Assembly (NCBI GenBank): GCA_946617675.1 | Contig: CAMOKH010000044.1 | Span: 1-33,862, forward strand | Direction: 5' to 3' | Length of the DNA stretch: 33,862 nucleotides | From: an uncultured Prevotellaceae bacterium | GTDB lineage: Bacteria; Bacteroidota; Bacteroidia; Bacteroidales; Bacteroidaceae | Shown: piece by piece, positions 1 through 7,405 of the stretch | How positions within the stretch are numbered: position 1 is the first letter of the stretch | How the letters are laid out: the number at the start of each line of letters is the position of its first letter | Notes under the pieces: model-generated | What the model was told of the DNA's origin: nothing | What the model saw: only the letters and a program-made list of their open reading frames with translations | The model's database searches: none | Translations under genes and position numbers: made by a program

Positions 1-310
1 CCACTTTGGGCCGAAATACCTGCACTTAATGCTGCACTGCTTTCCTGCACTGATTGCACGCCGCGAAACATTTGTTCCACGCTGTGGAACGTTTATTCCA
101 CGCTGTGGAATTCTCCGAAAGGCGGCGCTTTTCGTCTGAAAAGCACTGCCTTTTTTTCATAAACCGCCACACCTTGTGTCCGTTCGTCGAGCTTCTTCCT
201 AAGGGTAAATACCATGCAGTGCAGGTTCTGTCGGTTCGAAGTGCAGGAAAATTGGGTCAAAATGCCTTGTAACCGCCTGGTAATCAGTGGTCAGTGCAGG
301 AAGTGCAGGA
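1..310. mobile_element. Noncoding terminal-inverted-repeat element, copy A, left end cut by the window edge
   Basis: No convincing gene lies in positions 1-440. This stretch matches, in order and orientation, landmarks of the complete copy at 29168-29580: a CCTGCAC-TAATG-TGCAC block near 19, GGCGGCGCTTTT at 121, CGCCAC-CCTTGT near 166, GAAGTGCAGGAAA near 239 and a right terminal repeat at 269-310. By my alignment the right end is the reverse complement of the left end of copy B with 39 of 42 positions identical. Two tandem perfect hairpins (74-90 and 95-111, arms TTCCAC/GTGGAA) are specific to this copy. No transposase is encoded, so a MITE-like non-autonomous element is the simplest reading, and a structured regulatory repeat is the alternative. 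Confidence 0.6.
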
Positions 311-356
311 TTTTCTTTCTTTGTGAAACGCCACGTAGAAATAGTGTAAGAAAAAT

Positions 357-387
357 TTTGCTATATGATACAAAAGAACTATCTTTG
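357..387 (+). promoter_or_regulatory. Bacteroidales-type promoter for the DUF4304-like gene
   Basis: TTTG at 357-360 is followed after 19 bp by TATCTTTG at 380-387, matching the Bacteroidales -33/-7 consensus. Transcription would begin about 5 nt downstream, giving a leader of roughly 50 nt before the ATG at 441. Confidence 0.7.
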
Positions 388-440
388 CACATCGGATCTT
401 AATTTACATTAAAGTGCGTTACATAAATAAATAGAGAACT

Positions 441-1559
441 ATGGAGAAAGGAGTATTTGAAAAATTGGTCAACGATATCTTTATTTCTTTTGGTTTCAGA
501 AAGCAGGGAGTACGGAGGTGGATTAGAAAAGGTAACGATATCTCGCTAAAGGTTTATCTTCAAAAGTCTCAATATGGGGACTTTTACTATCTGCGTGACT
601 ATTATGTATTAAATAAAATGCAAGTAAAGTCTTCTAATGACAAAGAATGCCCAGGTGATATCGTCTATAGTGATGAAGAACTTCTTAATAAGATGTGTGA
701 CTTGGAAAATGACGTTCCAGACCAAGTTAGAGAGACTTCAATAAGGGCACTTTTAAAGGATGCATTTGAGAATCACCATTACATTGAAACAGAACAAGAA
801 CTGAAAGGGATGATTCTCAGACGATTACCATTTGTCTTTAAGAATATAACGGATTATTTAGGTATCTCCCAGGAATTATACAACGGTTTATGGAAACAAC
901 GTAAGAAAGTGTCAATGATGCAACGTTTGTCCGAGGTTTTTGTATCTTCTCCTACAAGTGACCATGAAATTCTAAATGAAGAAAAAGGTCTCTGTGTGAC
1001 TTATAACTTAGATGACCAAGAAGTACTTATACGCATCAATGTGTTTATCAACCCTTACACACAGAACGTGGATGAGGTGTATCAGCAGAAGTTGGACAAG
1101 CTTAAGTACTTTACGAAGGTAATCCCTTATGAGAATCCAATGCAAGAAGTGGAAAAGATAGACGCCGACAAAGCGAACAAGCTCGGCTTCATGCATGTGG
1201 AACTAACCATATTTGATTATGTAGTAGATGGTGATGGTATTGAGAAAGTAAAGGAGGCTATATTCCAAATGCAAGAGGAACAAGCCCCTCATGAGAGCTA
1301 CGTCTGGTTTAAGTCTGATTACAACGGCTATAGATGCTATTTCGAATATGGTGAGTGGGCGTTTAAGCGTGCTGTCATTATGGGCGAAAATGGCTATCAC
1401 GGCTTTGTTTTTTCTGAAGGCAATCAAGGACTTCTACGGCAATTGAATGATGACTTCGCTCGTTTGGAAAGTGCGGATTCGTTTGAACTAATCTCCTCGG
1501 CGGCATTCCAGGTTATCTGGGATAAGACGGAGAAAGAGCATGAGCCAGAACCTTGGTAG
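441..1559 (+). CDS. DUF4304-like hypothetical protein
   Basis: A 372-residue protein with no signal peptide or membrane segment, so probably cytoplasmic. The first ~60 residues resemble the DUF4304 family: a phenylalanine/glycine turn (FGFRKQG near residues 17-23), an aromatic-basic strand, then LQKSQYGDFYY near residues 40-50. I do not recognise the C-terminal half (about 180-372), which is rich in acidic and aromatic residues. The gene is AT-rich compared with the core genes downstream, has its own promoter, and lies between the terminal-repeat element and a palindrome-rich spacer, all of which suggest horizontally acquired material. DUF4304 has no established activity. A role in toxin immunity or defence would be a guess from its barstar-like neighbour. 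The start is the ATG 54 bp after the -7 element. Confidence 0.6.
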   Translation: MEKGVFEKLVNDIFISFGFRKQGVRRWIRKGNDISLKVYLQKSQYGDFYYLRDYYVLNKMQVKSSNDKECPGDIVYSDEELLNKMCDLENDVPDQVRETSIRALLKDAFENHHYIETEQELKGMILRRLPFVFKNITDYLGISQELYNGLWKQRKKVSMMQRLSEVFVSSPTSDHEILNEEKGLCVTYNLDDQEVLIRINVFINPYTQNVDEVYQQKLDKLKYFTKVIPYENPMQEVEKIDADKANKLGFMHVELTIFDYVVDGDGIEKVKEAIFQMQEEQAPHESYVWFKSDYNGYRCYFEYGEWAFKRAVIMGENGYHGFVFSEGNQGLLRQLNDDFARLESADSFELISSAAFQVIWDKTEKEHEPEPW

Positions 1560-1674
1560 TAAAGAAAACTATGCGTTCGTACGAAAACTATTAAAAGGTT
1601 TAAGTGCTTCAGGGATTTTTGCTATCTTTGCACCCTGATGAGCGACAAGTCTTAAGAAGAGGCGGGAAGCGACG

Positions 1675-1785
1675 GGTGACAGATGACAGATGACGGAAGG
1701 GTTTCGGGAAGACTACGCGTACCGCGCGCGTACGCGGTACGCGATAACTTTTACTAATTATTACTGTCATCTGTCATCTGTCACC
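1675..1785. repeat. Nested perfect inverted repeat built on 7-bp units
   Basis: A perfect 20-bp inverted repeat (1675-1694 against 1766-1785) is made of three TGACAGA-type heptads. Between its arms lies a second perfect 11-bp inverted repeat, CGCGTACCGCG (1716-1726) against CGCGGTACGCG (1733-1743), with a 6-nt loop. It could act as a terminator after the DUF4304-like gene, although it sits about 115 bp beyond the stop codon and lacks an obvious T-tract. Confidence 0.75.
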
Positions 1786-1973
1786 ATGGAATAGGGGCGC
1801 CAAAGGGTGCGGATGGCGGCGCTATTCACCCCGTTTGGAGGCTCCGGACGACCCGAATGGCGGCGCCAAACAGGTCACACAAATAAACAAATAATAATCA
1901 AAGAATTACAATTATGAAGACGAACAGTTTCTTCCAGAACTCAACGAAAGCAAAAAAAATGAGTAGAATGTTG

Positions 1974-2003
1974 TTGCTATATTCAAATTATTGTGTATCT
2001 TTG
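1974..2003 (+). promoter_or_regulatory. Promoter for the barstar-like gene
   Basis: TTG at 1974-1976, 19 bp, then TATCTTTG at 1996-2003. The predicted leader is long, about 135 nt to the ATG at 2146. It contains a GGGG-TCTGT-CCCC hairpin around 2102-2121, the kind of short palindrome often seen in REP-like repeats. Confidence 0.6.
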
Positions 2004-2145
2004 CAGAGTCCAATAAAAAACTGATAAGAAATTGATCACGGCGCTCGGGCTTGCCTCGCTTTGCAAATAGCCAAGAACCGTCTAAACAGATATTTATACA
2101 CACAGGGGGTCTGTCCCCACTGTGAGCAAAATTACCACACTTCGT

Positions 2146-2487
2146 ATGAGACAAATTAGCATTCCAAATAATGCATTTATAGCAAGAATAAATCCTGTGG
2201 ATTGCAAACAAGATCTTCTTCGTGAATTGAATACAAAACTACAATTTCCGTATTTTGGGTTCAACTGGGATTCTCTGTATGACCAACTACGGGATTTCTA
2301 TTGGATCCGACAGAAGTATATTTTTATATTGCATTATGGGTTGTCTTTACCTTATGAAGATTATGAAATTTACCTGTCTGTTCTCCGCGATAGCGAGCAA
2401 TATTGGCTGAACTATCCTGATGAGCATATATTAAAGTTCGTCTTTGTGAATCAATCTGAGCGAGTCAATGGGACAGGTTTGAAGTGA
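2146..2487 (+). CDS. Barstar-family (RNase inhibitor-like) protein
   Basis: A 113-residue protein if started at the ATG at 2146. An in-frame GTG at 2122 would add 8 residues but overlaps a GGGG/CCCC hairpin, so the ATG is preferred. It shows the barstar hallmark: a beta strand, a helix, then LQFPYFGFNWDSLYDQLRDF, in which the Y-F-G-x-N-W-D-L core corresponds to the barstar helix and loop region. A hydrophobic strand (YIFILHYG) follows. Barstar relatives bind and block small secreted RNases of the barnase type. No ribonuclease is encoded nearby, so this is an orphan immunity-like gene: either a leftover of a toxin-immunity pair or protection against other strains' toxins. It is AT-rich with its own promoter. 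The family call is solid; the partner is unknown. Confidence 0.75.
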   Translation: MRQISIPNNAFIARINPVDCKQDLLRELNTKLQFPYFGFNWDSLYDQLRDFYWIRQKYIFILHYGLSLPYEDYEIYLSVLRDSEQYWLNYPDEHILKFVFVNQSERVNGTGLK

Positions 2488-2674
2488 TTTGATAACTTTG
2501 ATTCAATGAATGACATGGAGTACAAGGATAATTGTGTTCCGGTGATGAGAAAGGTGTCCTTCACGGGGCTGTGAAGTAGTTGCCGGGACGCCGAAGAACT
2601 TCTAGCGCAACTTCCAGTTCAGGCTAAGTACAGGTTCCTTTTCCTTCGCTGTAGCATAAAAAGTCCGGCTAAAA
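2488..2674. other. Intergenic stretch, possible gene remnant
   Basis: Holds a TAACTTTG motif at 2491-2498 directly before a 22-codon frame (2507-2575) that I cannot place. No hairpin or clear terminator follows the barstar-like gene. Nothing else is supported. Confidence 0.3.
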
Positions 2675-2706
2675 TTTGGAGGTTACGATAATATTCATTA
2701 TTTTTG
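2675..2706 (+). promoter_or_regulatory. Promoter ahead of the truncated nucleotidyltransferase and ettA
   Basis: TTTG at 2675-2678, exactly 20 bp, then TATTTTTG at 2699-2706: a near-perfect Bacteroidales promoter. It directs transcription through the 48-codon remnant into ettA. Confidence 0.65.
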
Positions 2707-2725
2707 CATCAAAAAATAGTTTGTT

Positions 2726-2872
2726 ATGGATAGAAATGACATCATCAATAGCATAAAGCAGATAGGACAAAGGACATTGCCGAGGAATAGTTCTTTGTTG
2801 CTCTTCGGCTCTCAGGCTAATTCATTTATAAAAGCAATCGAAGAACTAATTTTTGCGGCACAGAACCGATAA
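2726..2872 (+). pseudogene. Truncated minimal nucleotidyltransferase (MNT-type) remnant
   Basis: A 48-codon reading frame whose first 31 residues read like the start of a Bacteroidales minimal nucleotidyltransferase, running to the beginning of the family's GSxAR catalytic signature (LLLFGSQA near 24-31). The sequence then changes abruptly to an unrelated 17-residue tail and stops. The aspartate pair (DSDWD) that should follow and the rest of the fold are missing, so it cannot be an active enzyme. The intact family commonly pairs with a HEPN protein in toxin-antitoxin-like modules, and no HEPN gene is present. It lies 2 bp before the ettA ATG and retains a strong promoter. The likely event is a deletion or insertion that joined the 5' end of this gene to the ettA upstream region. 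Confidence 0.6.
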
Positions 2873-2874
2873 TT

Positions 2875-4572
2875 ATGGCAACAGTTGACGATAAGAAAGT
2901 GATTTTCTCGATGGTCGGAGTGAGCAAGACCATCCAGCAGAACCAGAAACAAGTGCTCAAAAACATCTACCTCAGCTTCTTCTATGGTGCCAAGATTGGC
3001 ATCATCGGCCTGAACGGTGCCGGTAAGTCGACGCTGATGAAGATCATAGCAGGCCTGGACGAGCAGTACCAGGGCCAGGTGGTGTGGAGCCCCGGCTATT
3101 CGGTGGGCTACCTGCCGCAGGACCCGCTGCTCGACGAGTCGAAGACGGTGAAGGAGAACGTGATGGAGGGCGTGCAGAAGGTCTACGACGCGCTGGCCGA
3201 GTATGACGACATCAACGTGAAGTTCGGGCTGCCCGAATACTACGAGGATGCCGACAAGATGGACCGCCTGATGGCACGTCAGGCAGAGCTTCAGGACATC
3301 ATCGACGCCACCGACGCCTGGAACATGGACTCGAAGCTCGACCGGGCCATGGCAGCCCTGAACTGTCCGCCGGGCGACTGGCCGGTGACCAACCTCTCGG
3401 GCGGCGAGCGACGCCGCGTGGCGCTGTGCCGCCTGCTGTTGCAGAAGCCCGACGTGCTGCTGCTCGACGAGCCTACGAACCATCTCGACGCCGAGTCGAT
3501 AGACTGGCTGGAGCAGCACCTGCAGCAGTATGAGGGCACGGTGATTGCCGTGACCCACGACCGCTACTTCCTCGACGACGTGGCCGAGTGGATCTTGGAG
3601 TTGGACCGCGGCGAGGGCATACCCTGGAAGGGCAACTACTCGAGCTGGCTGGAGCAGAAGTCGCAGCGGCTGGCCCAGGAGGAGAAGCAGGCCTCGAAGC
3701 GCCGCAAGACGCTGGAGCGCGAGCTGGAGTGGGTGCGCATGGCTCCGAAGGCCCGCCACGCCAAGGGCAAGGCCCGACTGAACTCGTACGAGACGATGCT
3801 CAACGAGGAGCAGAAGCAGAAGGAGGAGAAGCTGGAGATATTCATTCCCAACGGTCCGCGACTGGGCAACAAGGTCATCGAGGCCGAGCACGTGGCAAAG
3901 GCCTACGGCGACAAGGTGCTGTTCTGCGACCTGAACTTCATGCTGCCGCCCAACGGCATCGTGGGCGTCATCGGTCCCAACGGTGCGGGCAAGACCACGC
4001 TCTTCCGCCTCATCATGGGCTTGGAGCAGGCTGACGCCGGTTCGTTCAGCGTGGGCGAGACCGTCCGTCTGAGCTATGTCGACCAGCAACATAAGGACAT
4101 CGACCCGCAGAAGACCGTCTACCAGGTGGTGAGCCAGGGCAACGAGACCATCCGCATGGGCGGCAAGGACGTCAACGTGAGGGCCTACCTGAGCCGCTTC
4201 AACTTCAGCGGTGCCGACCAGGAGAAGAAGTGCGGCGTGCTCAGCGGTGGCGAGCGCAACCGCCTGCACCTGGCTATCGCGCTGAAGCAGGAGGGCAACG
4301 TGCTGCTGCTCGACGAGCCTACCAACGACATCGACGTCAACACGCTGCGTGCCTTGGAGGAGGGCTTGGAGTCGTTCGCCGGTTGTGCCGTGGTCATCAG
4401 CCACGACCGCTGGTTCCTCGACCGTATCTGTACGCACATCCTGGCCTTCGAGGGCGAGGGCAACGTCTTCTACTTCGAGGGCAACTACTCGGAGTACGAG
4501 GTGAACAAGGCCCAGCGCTTAGGGCTTGAGGAGCCGAAGCGCATACGTTACCGGAAGTTGATGGAAGAGTGA
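2875..4572 (+). CDS. ettA: Energy-dependent translational throttle protein EttA (ABC-F ATPase)
   Basis: A 565-residue soluble ABC-F protein with two ATP-binding cassettes in one chain and no membrane domain, the usual EttA length. Cassette 1 has Walker A GLNGAGKST (45-53), signature LSGGERRR and Walker B LLLDEPTNHLD. Cassette 2 has GPNGAGKTT, LSGGERNR and LLLDEPTNDID. Between them lies the charged, basic linker helix that contacts tRNA and ribosome in this family. EttA binds the ribosomal E site and gates entry into elongation according to the ATP/ADP ratio. The start ATG is 2 bp after the nucleotidyltransferase remnant, whose promoter probably drives it. A weaker TAATTTTTG-like element (about 2847-2855) may be the original promoter. 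Confidence 0.9.
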   Translation: MATVDDKKVIFSMVGVSKTIQQNQKQVLKNIYLSFFYGAKIGIIGLNGAGKSTLMKIIAGLDEQYQGQVVWSPGYSVGYLPQDPLLDESKTVKENVMEGVQKVYDALAEYDDINVKFGLPEYYEDADKMDRLMARQAELQDIIDATDAWNMDSKLDRAMAALNCPPGDWPVTNLSGGERRRVALCRLLLQKPDVLLLDEPTNHLDAESIDWLEQHLQQYEGTVIAVTHDRYFLDDVAEWILELDRGEGIPWKGNYSSWLEQKSQRLAQEEKQASKRRKTLERELEWVRMAPKARHAKGKARLNSYETMLNEEQKQKEEKLEIFIPNGPRLGNKVIEAEHVAKAYGDKVLFCDLNFMLPPNGIVGVIGPNGAGKTTLFRLIMGLEQADAGSFSVGETVRLSYVDQQHKDIDPQKTVYQVVSQGNETIRMGGKDVNVRAYLSRFNFSGADQEKKCGVLSGGERNRLHLAIALKQEGNVLLLDEPTNDIDVNTLRALEEGLESFAGCAVVISHDRWFLDRICTHILAFEGEGNVFYFEGNYSEYEVNKAQRLGLEEPKRIRYRKLMEE

Positions 4573-4576
4573 TTGG

Positions 4577-4625
4577 GAAGTGAAGAGTGAAGAGTGAAAA
4601 GTGAAAAGTGAAGAGTGAAGAGTGA
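4577..4625. repeat. Tandem 7-bp repeat array (AGAGTGA/AAAGTGA)
   Basis: About seven consecutive heptads (AGAGTGA, AGAGTGA, AAAGTGA, AAAGTGA, AGAGTGA, AGAGTGA, with a partial unit first) fill the gap between the ettA stop and the next start. The last base of the array is the A of the downstream ATG, so the whole ribosome-binding region of the next gene is repeat sequence. Confidence 0.85.
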
Positions 4626-5707
4626 TGAAAAAGATATGTATAGTTGTTGGGGCGCGTCCTAACTTTGTGAAGGTGGCCCCGCTGATACGTGCCATCCAGA
4701 AGAGTGGGGGTGGCAGCTATGAGCTGGTGTATGCCGGACGTGAGGACGACCCGACGCTGGAGCCGTCGCTGTTTGACGACCTGCAGATGCCGCGGCCCGA
4801 CGTTTACTTAGGTGTGGTGAGCCAGAGCCTGAACGAGATAACGGCGCAGGTGATGGCGGCCTTCGACAGCTACTTAGACGGTCACCCCGCCGACGTGGTC
4901 ATCGTGGTCGACGACCTGGCCTCGACGATGGCGGCTGCCATTACGGCCAAGAAGCGCGGCGTAAGGCTGGCCCACCTCGTGGCCGGCACGCGGTCGTTCG
5001 ACATGTCGATGCCCAAGGAGGTGAACCGTCTGGTCATCGACGCCCTGTCAGACTATCTGTTCACGGCGGGCATAAAGACCACCAGCGTGGCCACCCGTGA
5101 GCAGCAGTCGGAAACATCGCAGACCTACATGGTGGGCAACATCCTGATGGACACGCTGCGCTACAACCTGCCGCGGCTGCGTCGGCCCGCCGTCAACGTC
5201 AGCGAGGGGCAGTATCTGGTCTTCACACTCAACCGCAGGGCGCTGTTGGCCGACGAGGACGGACTGCGGCTGATGCTGCAGACGCTCATCACCGAGACCG
5301 GCGACATGCCGATTGTGGCTCCGCTGCGCGACAGAGCGCTGGGCACGGTTGTCCGCCTGCTCAGCGAGATGCAGGTGCCGGCGTCGAAGCTGAAGATTGA
5401 GAGTTCGCTGCCCTACCTGGAGTTCGGCTGGCTGACGGCCCATGCCAGCGGCATCGTCACCGACTCGGGCAACGTGGCCGAGGAGGCGACGTTCAACGGT
5501 GTGCCCTGCATCACGCTGAACGACTATACGGAGCATCAAGAGACCGTCACCGTCGGCACGAACGTGCTGGTGGGCGGCGACCCGGAGAAGCTGCGCGCGG
5601 CTCTCGCCGACATGGTGGCTGGCCGCTGGAAGAAGCACGCCCTGCCTGACCGCTGGGACGGCCGAACGGCTGAGCGTATCGTAAGCACTCTTTTAATTGA
5701 GAATTGA
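4625..5707 (+). CDS. UDP-N-acetylglucosamine 2-epimerase family protein with substituted catalytic residues
   Basis: A 360-residue protein starting at the ATG at 4625 (a GTG one codon earlier is possible). The fold landmarks of non-hydrolysing UDP-GlcNAc 2-epimerases (WecB/MnaA) are present: GARPNFVKVAPL (9-20), the equivalent of E. coli Asp95 at D97, PKEVNR (130-135), and D280-S-G-N with two glutamates. The expected catalytic Glu117 position holds V119 (HLVAG for HVEAG), and the expected His213 position holds N203 (TLNRR for TxHRR). The GGxQEE loop reads GNVAEE. Enzymes with these positions intact interconvert UDP-GlcNAc and UDP-ManNAc for surface glycans. This copy may be inactive, regulatory or altered in chemistry. 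It stands alone, not in a glycan cluster. Its start codon and its last residues and stop codon both fall in heptad repeat arrays. Confidence 0.75.
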   Translation: MKKICIVVGARPNFVKVAPLIRAIQKSGGGSYELVYAGREDDPTLEPSLFDDLQMPRPDVYLGVVSQSLNEITAQVMAAFDSYLDGHPADVVIVVDDLASTMAAAITAKKRGVRLAHLVAGTRSFDMSMPKEVNRLVIDALSDYLFTAGIKTTSVATREQQSETSQTYMVGNILMDTLRYNLPRLRRPAVNVSEGQYLVFTLNRRALLADEDGLRLMLQTLITETGDMPIVAPLRDRALGTVVRLLSEMQVPASKLKIESSLPYLEFGWLTAHASGIVTDSGNVAEEATFNGVPCITLNDYTEHQETVTVGTNVLVGGDPEKLRAALADMVAGRWKKHALPDRWDGRTAERIVSTLLIEN

Positions 5708-5806
5708 GAATTGGAGAATTGAGAATTATGATTACTTTGAAGTCGGCTTTTTCCCGGCCTGTGGTAATCATAATTCTCAATTCTCCATTCTTAATTCTCA
5801 ATTTCA
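5697..5806. terminator. Inverted heptad repeat forming a bidirectional terminator
   Basis: Left arm: TTGAGAA-type heptads (5697-5727, one unit expanded to 8 bp). Right arm: complementary AATTCTC-type heptads (5765-5806). The loop is about 35 nt. It separates the converging epimerase and rubrerythrin genes. The stop codons of both (5705-5707 plus, 5804-5806 minus) lie within the arms. Confidence 0.7.
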
Positions 5807-6346
5807 ATAGTTTTCTGCTTTCACCTGGAAGTACGACTGCGGATGGTTGCAGACGGGGCACTCCTCGGGAGCCTTACGGCCGACGACGATATGGCCGCAG
5901 TTGGCGCACTGCCAGATGACGTCGCCGTCCTTCGAGAAGACGCGCTCCTTCTGGATGTTGTCCAGCAGCTTGCGATAACGCTCCTCGTGGGCCCGCTCGA
6001 TGGCAGCCACGCCCTCGAACTTCTCGGCAATCTCGGGGAAGCCCTCTTCGCGGGCCTCCTGGGCCATGCGGGCGTACATGTCGGTCCACTCGAAGTTTTC
6101 GCCGCCGGCGGCAGCCTCCAGGTTCTCGGGTGTCGACTTGATGGCGCCGCCCTCTAAGAGCTTGAACCACATCTTGGCGTGCTCCTTCTCGTTGGCAGCC
6201 GTCTCTTCAAAGATGGCAGCTATCTGTACGTAGCCGTCCTTCTTGGCTTTCGAGGCCCAGTAGGTGTACTTGTTGCGGGCCATTGACTCACCTGCGAATG
6301 CTTCCTGCAGGTTCTTTTCGGTTTTTGTTCCTTTCAGTTCTTTCAT
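5804..6346 (-). CDS. rbr: Rubrerythrin
   Basis: A 180-residue cytoplasmic non-haem iron protein that reduces hydrogen peroxide in anaerobes with electrons from rubredoxin or NAD(P)H systems. The N-terminal ferritin-like diiron domain (about 1-140) has the expected glutamates in [24 protein letters not shown] and [11 protein letters not shown]. The C-terminal rubredoxin-like domain (145-180) has two CxxC knuckles, CANC and CPVC. Length is normal. It begins 27 bp after the asparaginase stop with no promoter of the TAnnTTTG type in the gap, so it is probably the last gene of the operon starting at the mechanosensitive channel, and it ends in the inverted-repeat terminator. Confidence 0.95.
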   Translation of the reverse strand: MKELKGTKTEKNLQEAFAGESMARNKYTYWASKAKKDGYVQIAAIFEETAANEKEHAKMWFKLLEGGAIKSTPENLEAAAGGENFEWTDMYARMAQEAREEGFPEIAEKFEGVAAIERAHEERYRKLLDNIQKERVFSKDGDVIWQCANCGHIVVGRKAPEECPVCNHPQSYFQVKAENY

Positions 6347-6373
6347 AATGTATTTGTTTTATGGGGTTAATAC

Positions 6374-7405
6374 TCAGACGGTTGTAATCTCGCCGCGGAT
6401 GCTCAGCTGCATCTGGCGCCTGATCTCGTCGGGGTCGTCGTAGTGGCTCTGCAGGAACATCAGCTTCGTGACGGCGGCCTCTACCGTCGAGTCGCCGCCG
6501 CTGACGACGCCCGCCTCCTGCAGGTGGTAGCCGCAGCCGTAGCGCGACATCTCGACCTGGCCCTGCACGCACTGGCTGATGTTGACGATGACCTTGCCCG
6601 CGCGCGTTCCTTCTTTAAGCGCGTTGAGCAGCCAGGGTGACTGTGGGGCGTTGCCCGAGCCGAAGGTTCGCATGACGATAGCCTTCAGGTTGGGCGTGTG
6701 AATGATGTGGCGTATGAGGTCCTCGCGGATGCCGGGGAAGAGCGAGAAGATGATGACGTTGTTGTCGAGCCTGAAGTGTGGCGTCATGGGCTTGTCCCAG
6801 TCGGGCTTCAGCATGCGGCTGGTGTGGTAGCTGATGTTCACGCCCGCCTCAGCCAGGTGAGGATAGTTGAACGACTCGAAGGCGTTGAACTCCTCGGCGC
6901 TCTGCTTCGTGGTGCGGTTGCCGCGCAGCAGTCGGGCGTTGAAGTAGATGCCCACCTCGGGCACGAGGGCACGGCCCCTCTCGTCCTTGGCCGCGGCCAT
7001 CTCGATTGACGTGATGAGGTTCTCCTTGCCGTCGGTGCGCAGCTGTCCGATGGGCAACTGCGAGCCAGTGAAGATGACGGGCTTCGTCAGGTTCTCGAGC
7101 ATGTAGCTCAGCGCCGACGCGGTGTAGGCCATCGTGTCGGTGCCGTGTAGCACGACGAAGCCGTCGTACTGGTCGTAGTGGTCGGCTATGCAGTGGCTCA
7201 GGTCGGTCCACCGCAGGGGCGACATGTCGCTCGAGTCGATGGGCGGCTGGAACTGGTAGGTGTCGATCATCGTGTCGAACTGCTCCAACTCGGGCACGCT
7301 GCTGAGCAGGTGCTCGAAGTCGAAGGGCTCCAGGGCTCCCGTGGCCGGGTTGCGGTTCATGCCGATGGTGCCGCCGGTGTAGATGAGCAGAACCTTAGTT
7401 TGCAT
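6374..7405 (-). CDS. ansA: Type I L-asparaginase
   Basis: A 343-residue asparaginase that hydrolyses L-asparagine to aspartate and ammonia. Both catalytic threonine motifs are visible: YTGGTIGM at 9-16 and HGTDTMAYTASALSYM near 90-105. There is no signal peptide, which fits the cytoplasmic type I enzyme (AnsA) rather than the periplasmic type II. The start ATG overlaps the end of the upstream SDR gene by 11 bp, indicating translational coupling. It is the third gene of the mscS-SDR-ansA-rbr set. Confidence 0.92.
   Translation of the reverse strand: MQTKVLLIYTGGTIGMNRNPATGALEPFDFEHLLSSVPELEQFDTMIDTYQFQPPIDSSDMSPLRWTDLSHCIADHYDQYDGFVVLHGTDTMAYTASALSYMLENLTKPVIFTGSQLPIGQLRTDGKENLITSIEMAAAKDERGRALVPEVGIYFNARLLRGNRTTKQSAEEFNAFESFNYPHLAEAGVNISYHTSRMLKPDWDKPMTPHFRLDNNVIIFSLFPGIREDLIRHIIHTPNLKAIVMRTFGSGNAPQSPWLLNALKEGTRAGKVIVNISQCVQGQVEMSRYGCGYHLQEAGVVSGGDSTVEAAVTKLMFLQSHYDDPDEIRRQMQLSIRGEITTV

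Larger units (their letters stand above)
1560..2121. other. Palindrome-rich spacer without a convincing gene
   Basis: About 560 bp with no convincing gene. It holds a promoter-like TATCTTTG at 1623-1630 that leads only into a 5-codon reading frame. Next come the nested inverted repeat (1675-1785), two GGCGGCGC-containing direct repeats (near 1817 and 1860) and an AT-rich leader into a 37-codon frame starting at 1914 that resembles nothing I know. The barstar-gene promoter follows. The arrangement looks like remnants of earlier insertions. Confidence 0.5.

Noticed and set aside
2122..2145. GTG start for the barstar-like protein
   Set aside because: It lies on the edge of a GGGG/CCCC hairpin, and the family alignment begins naturally at the ATG at 2146.
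2146..2487. Complete barnase-barstar toxin-immunity pair
   Set aside because: No ribonuclease-like gene is present on either strand near the inhibitor.
2812..4437. Minus-strand 541-codon open frame antisense to ettA
   Set aside because: Composition is dominated by Leu/Val/His/Ala strings typical of the reverse frame of a GC-rich gene; ettA has full family motifs.
4577..4625. CRISPR array
   Set aside because: Units are 7 bp with no spacers and no cas genes.
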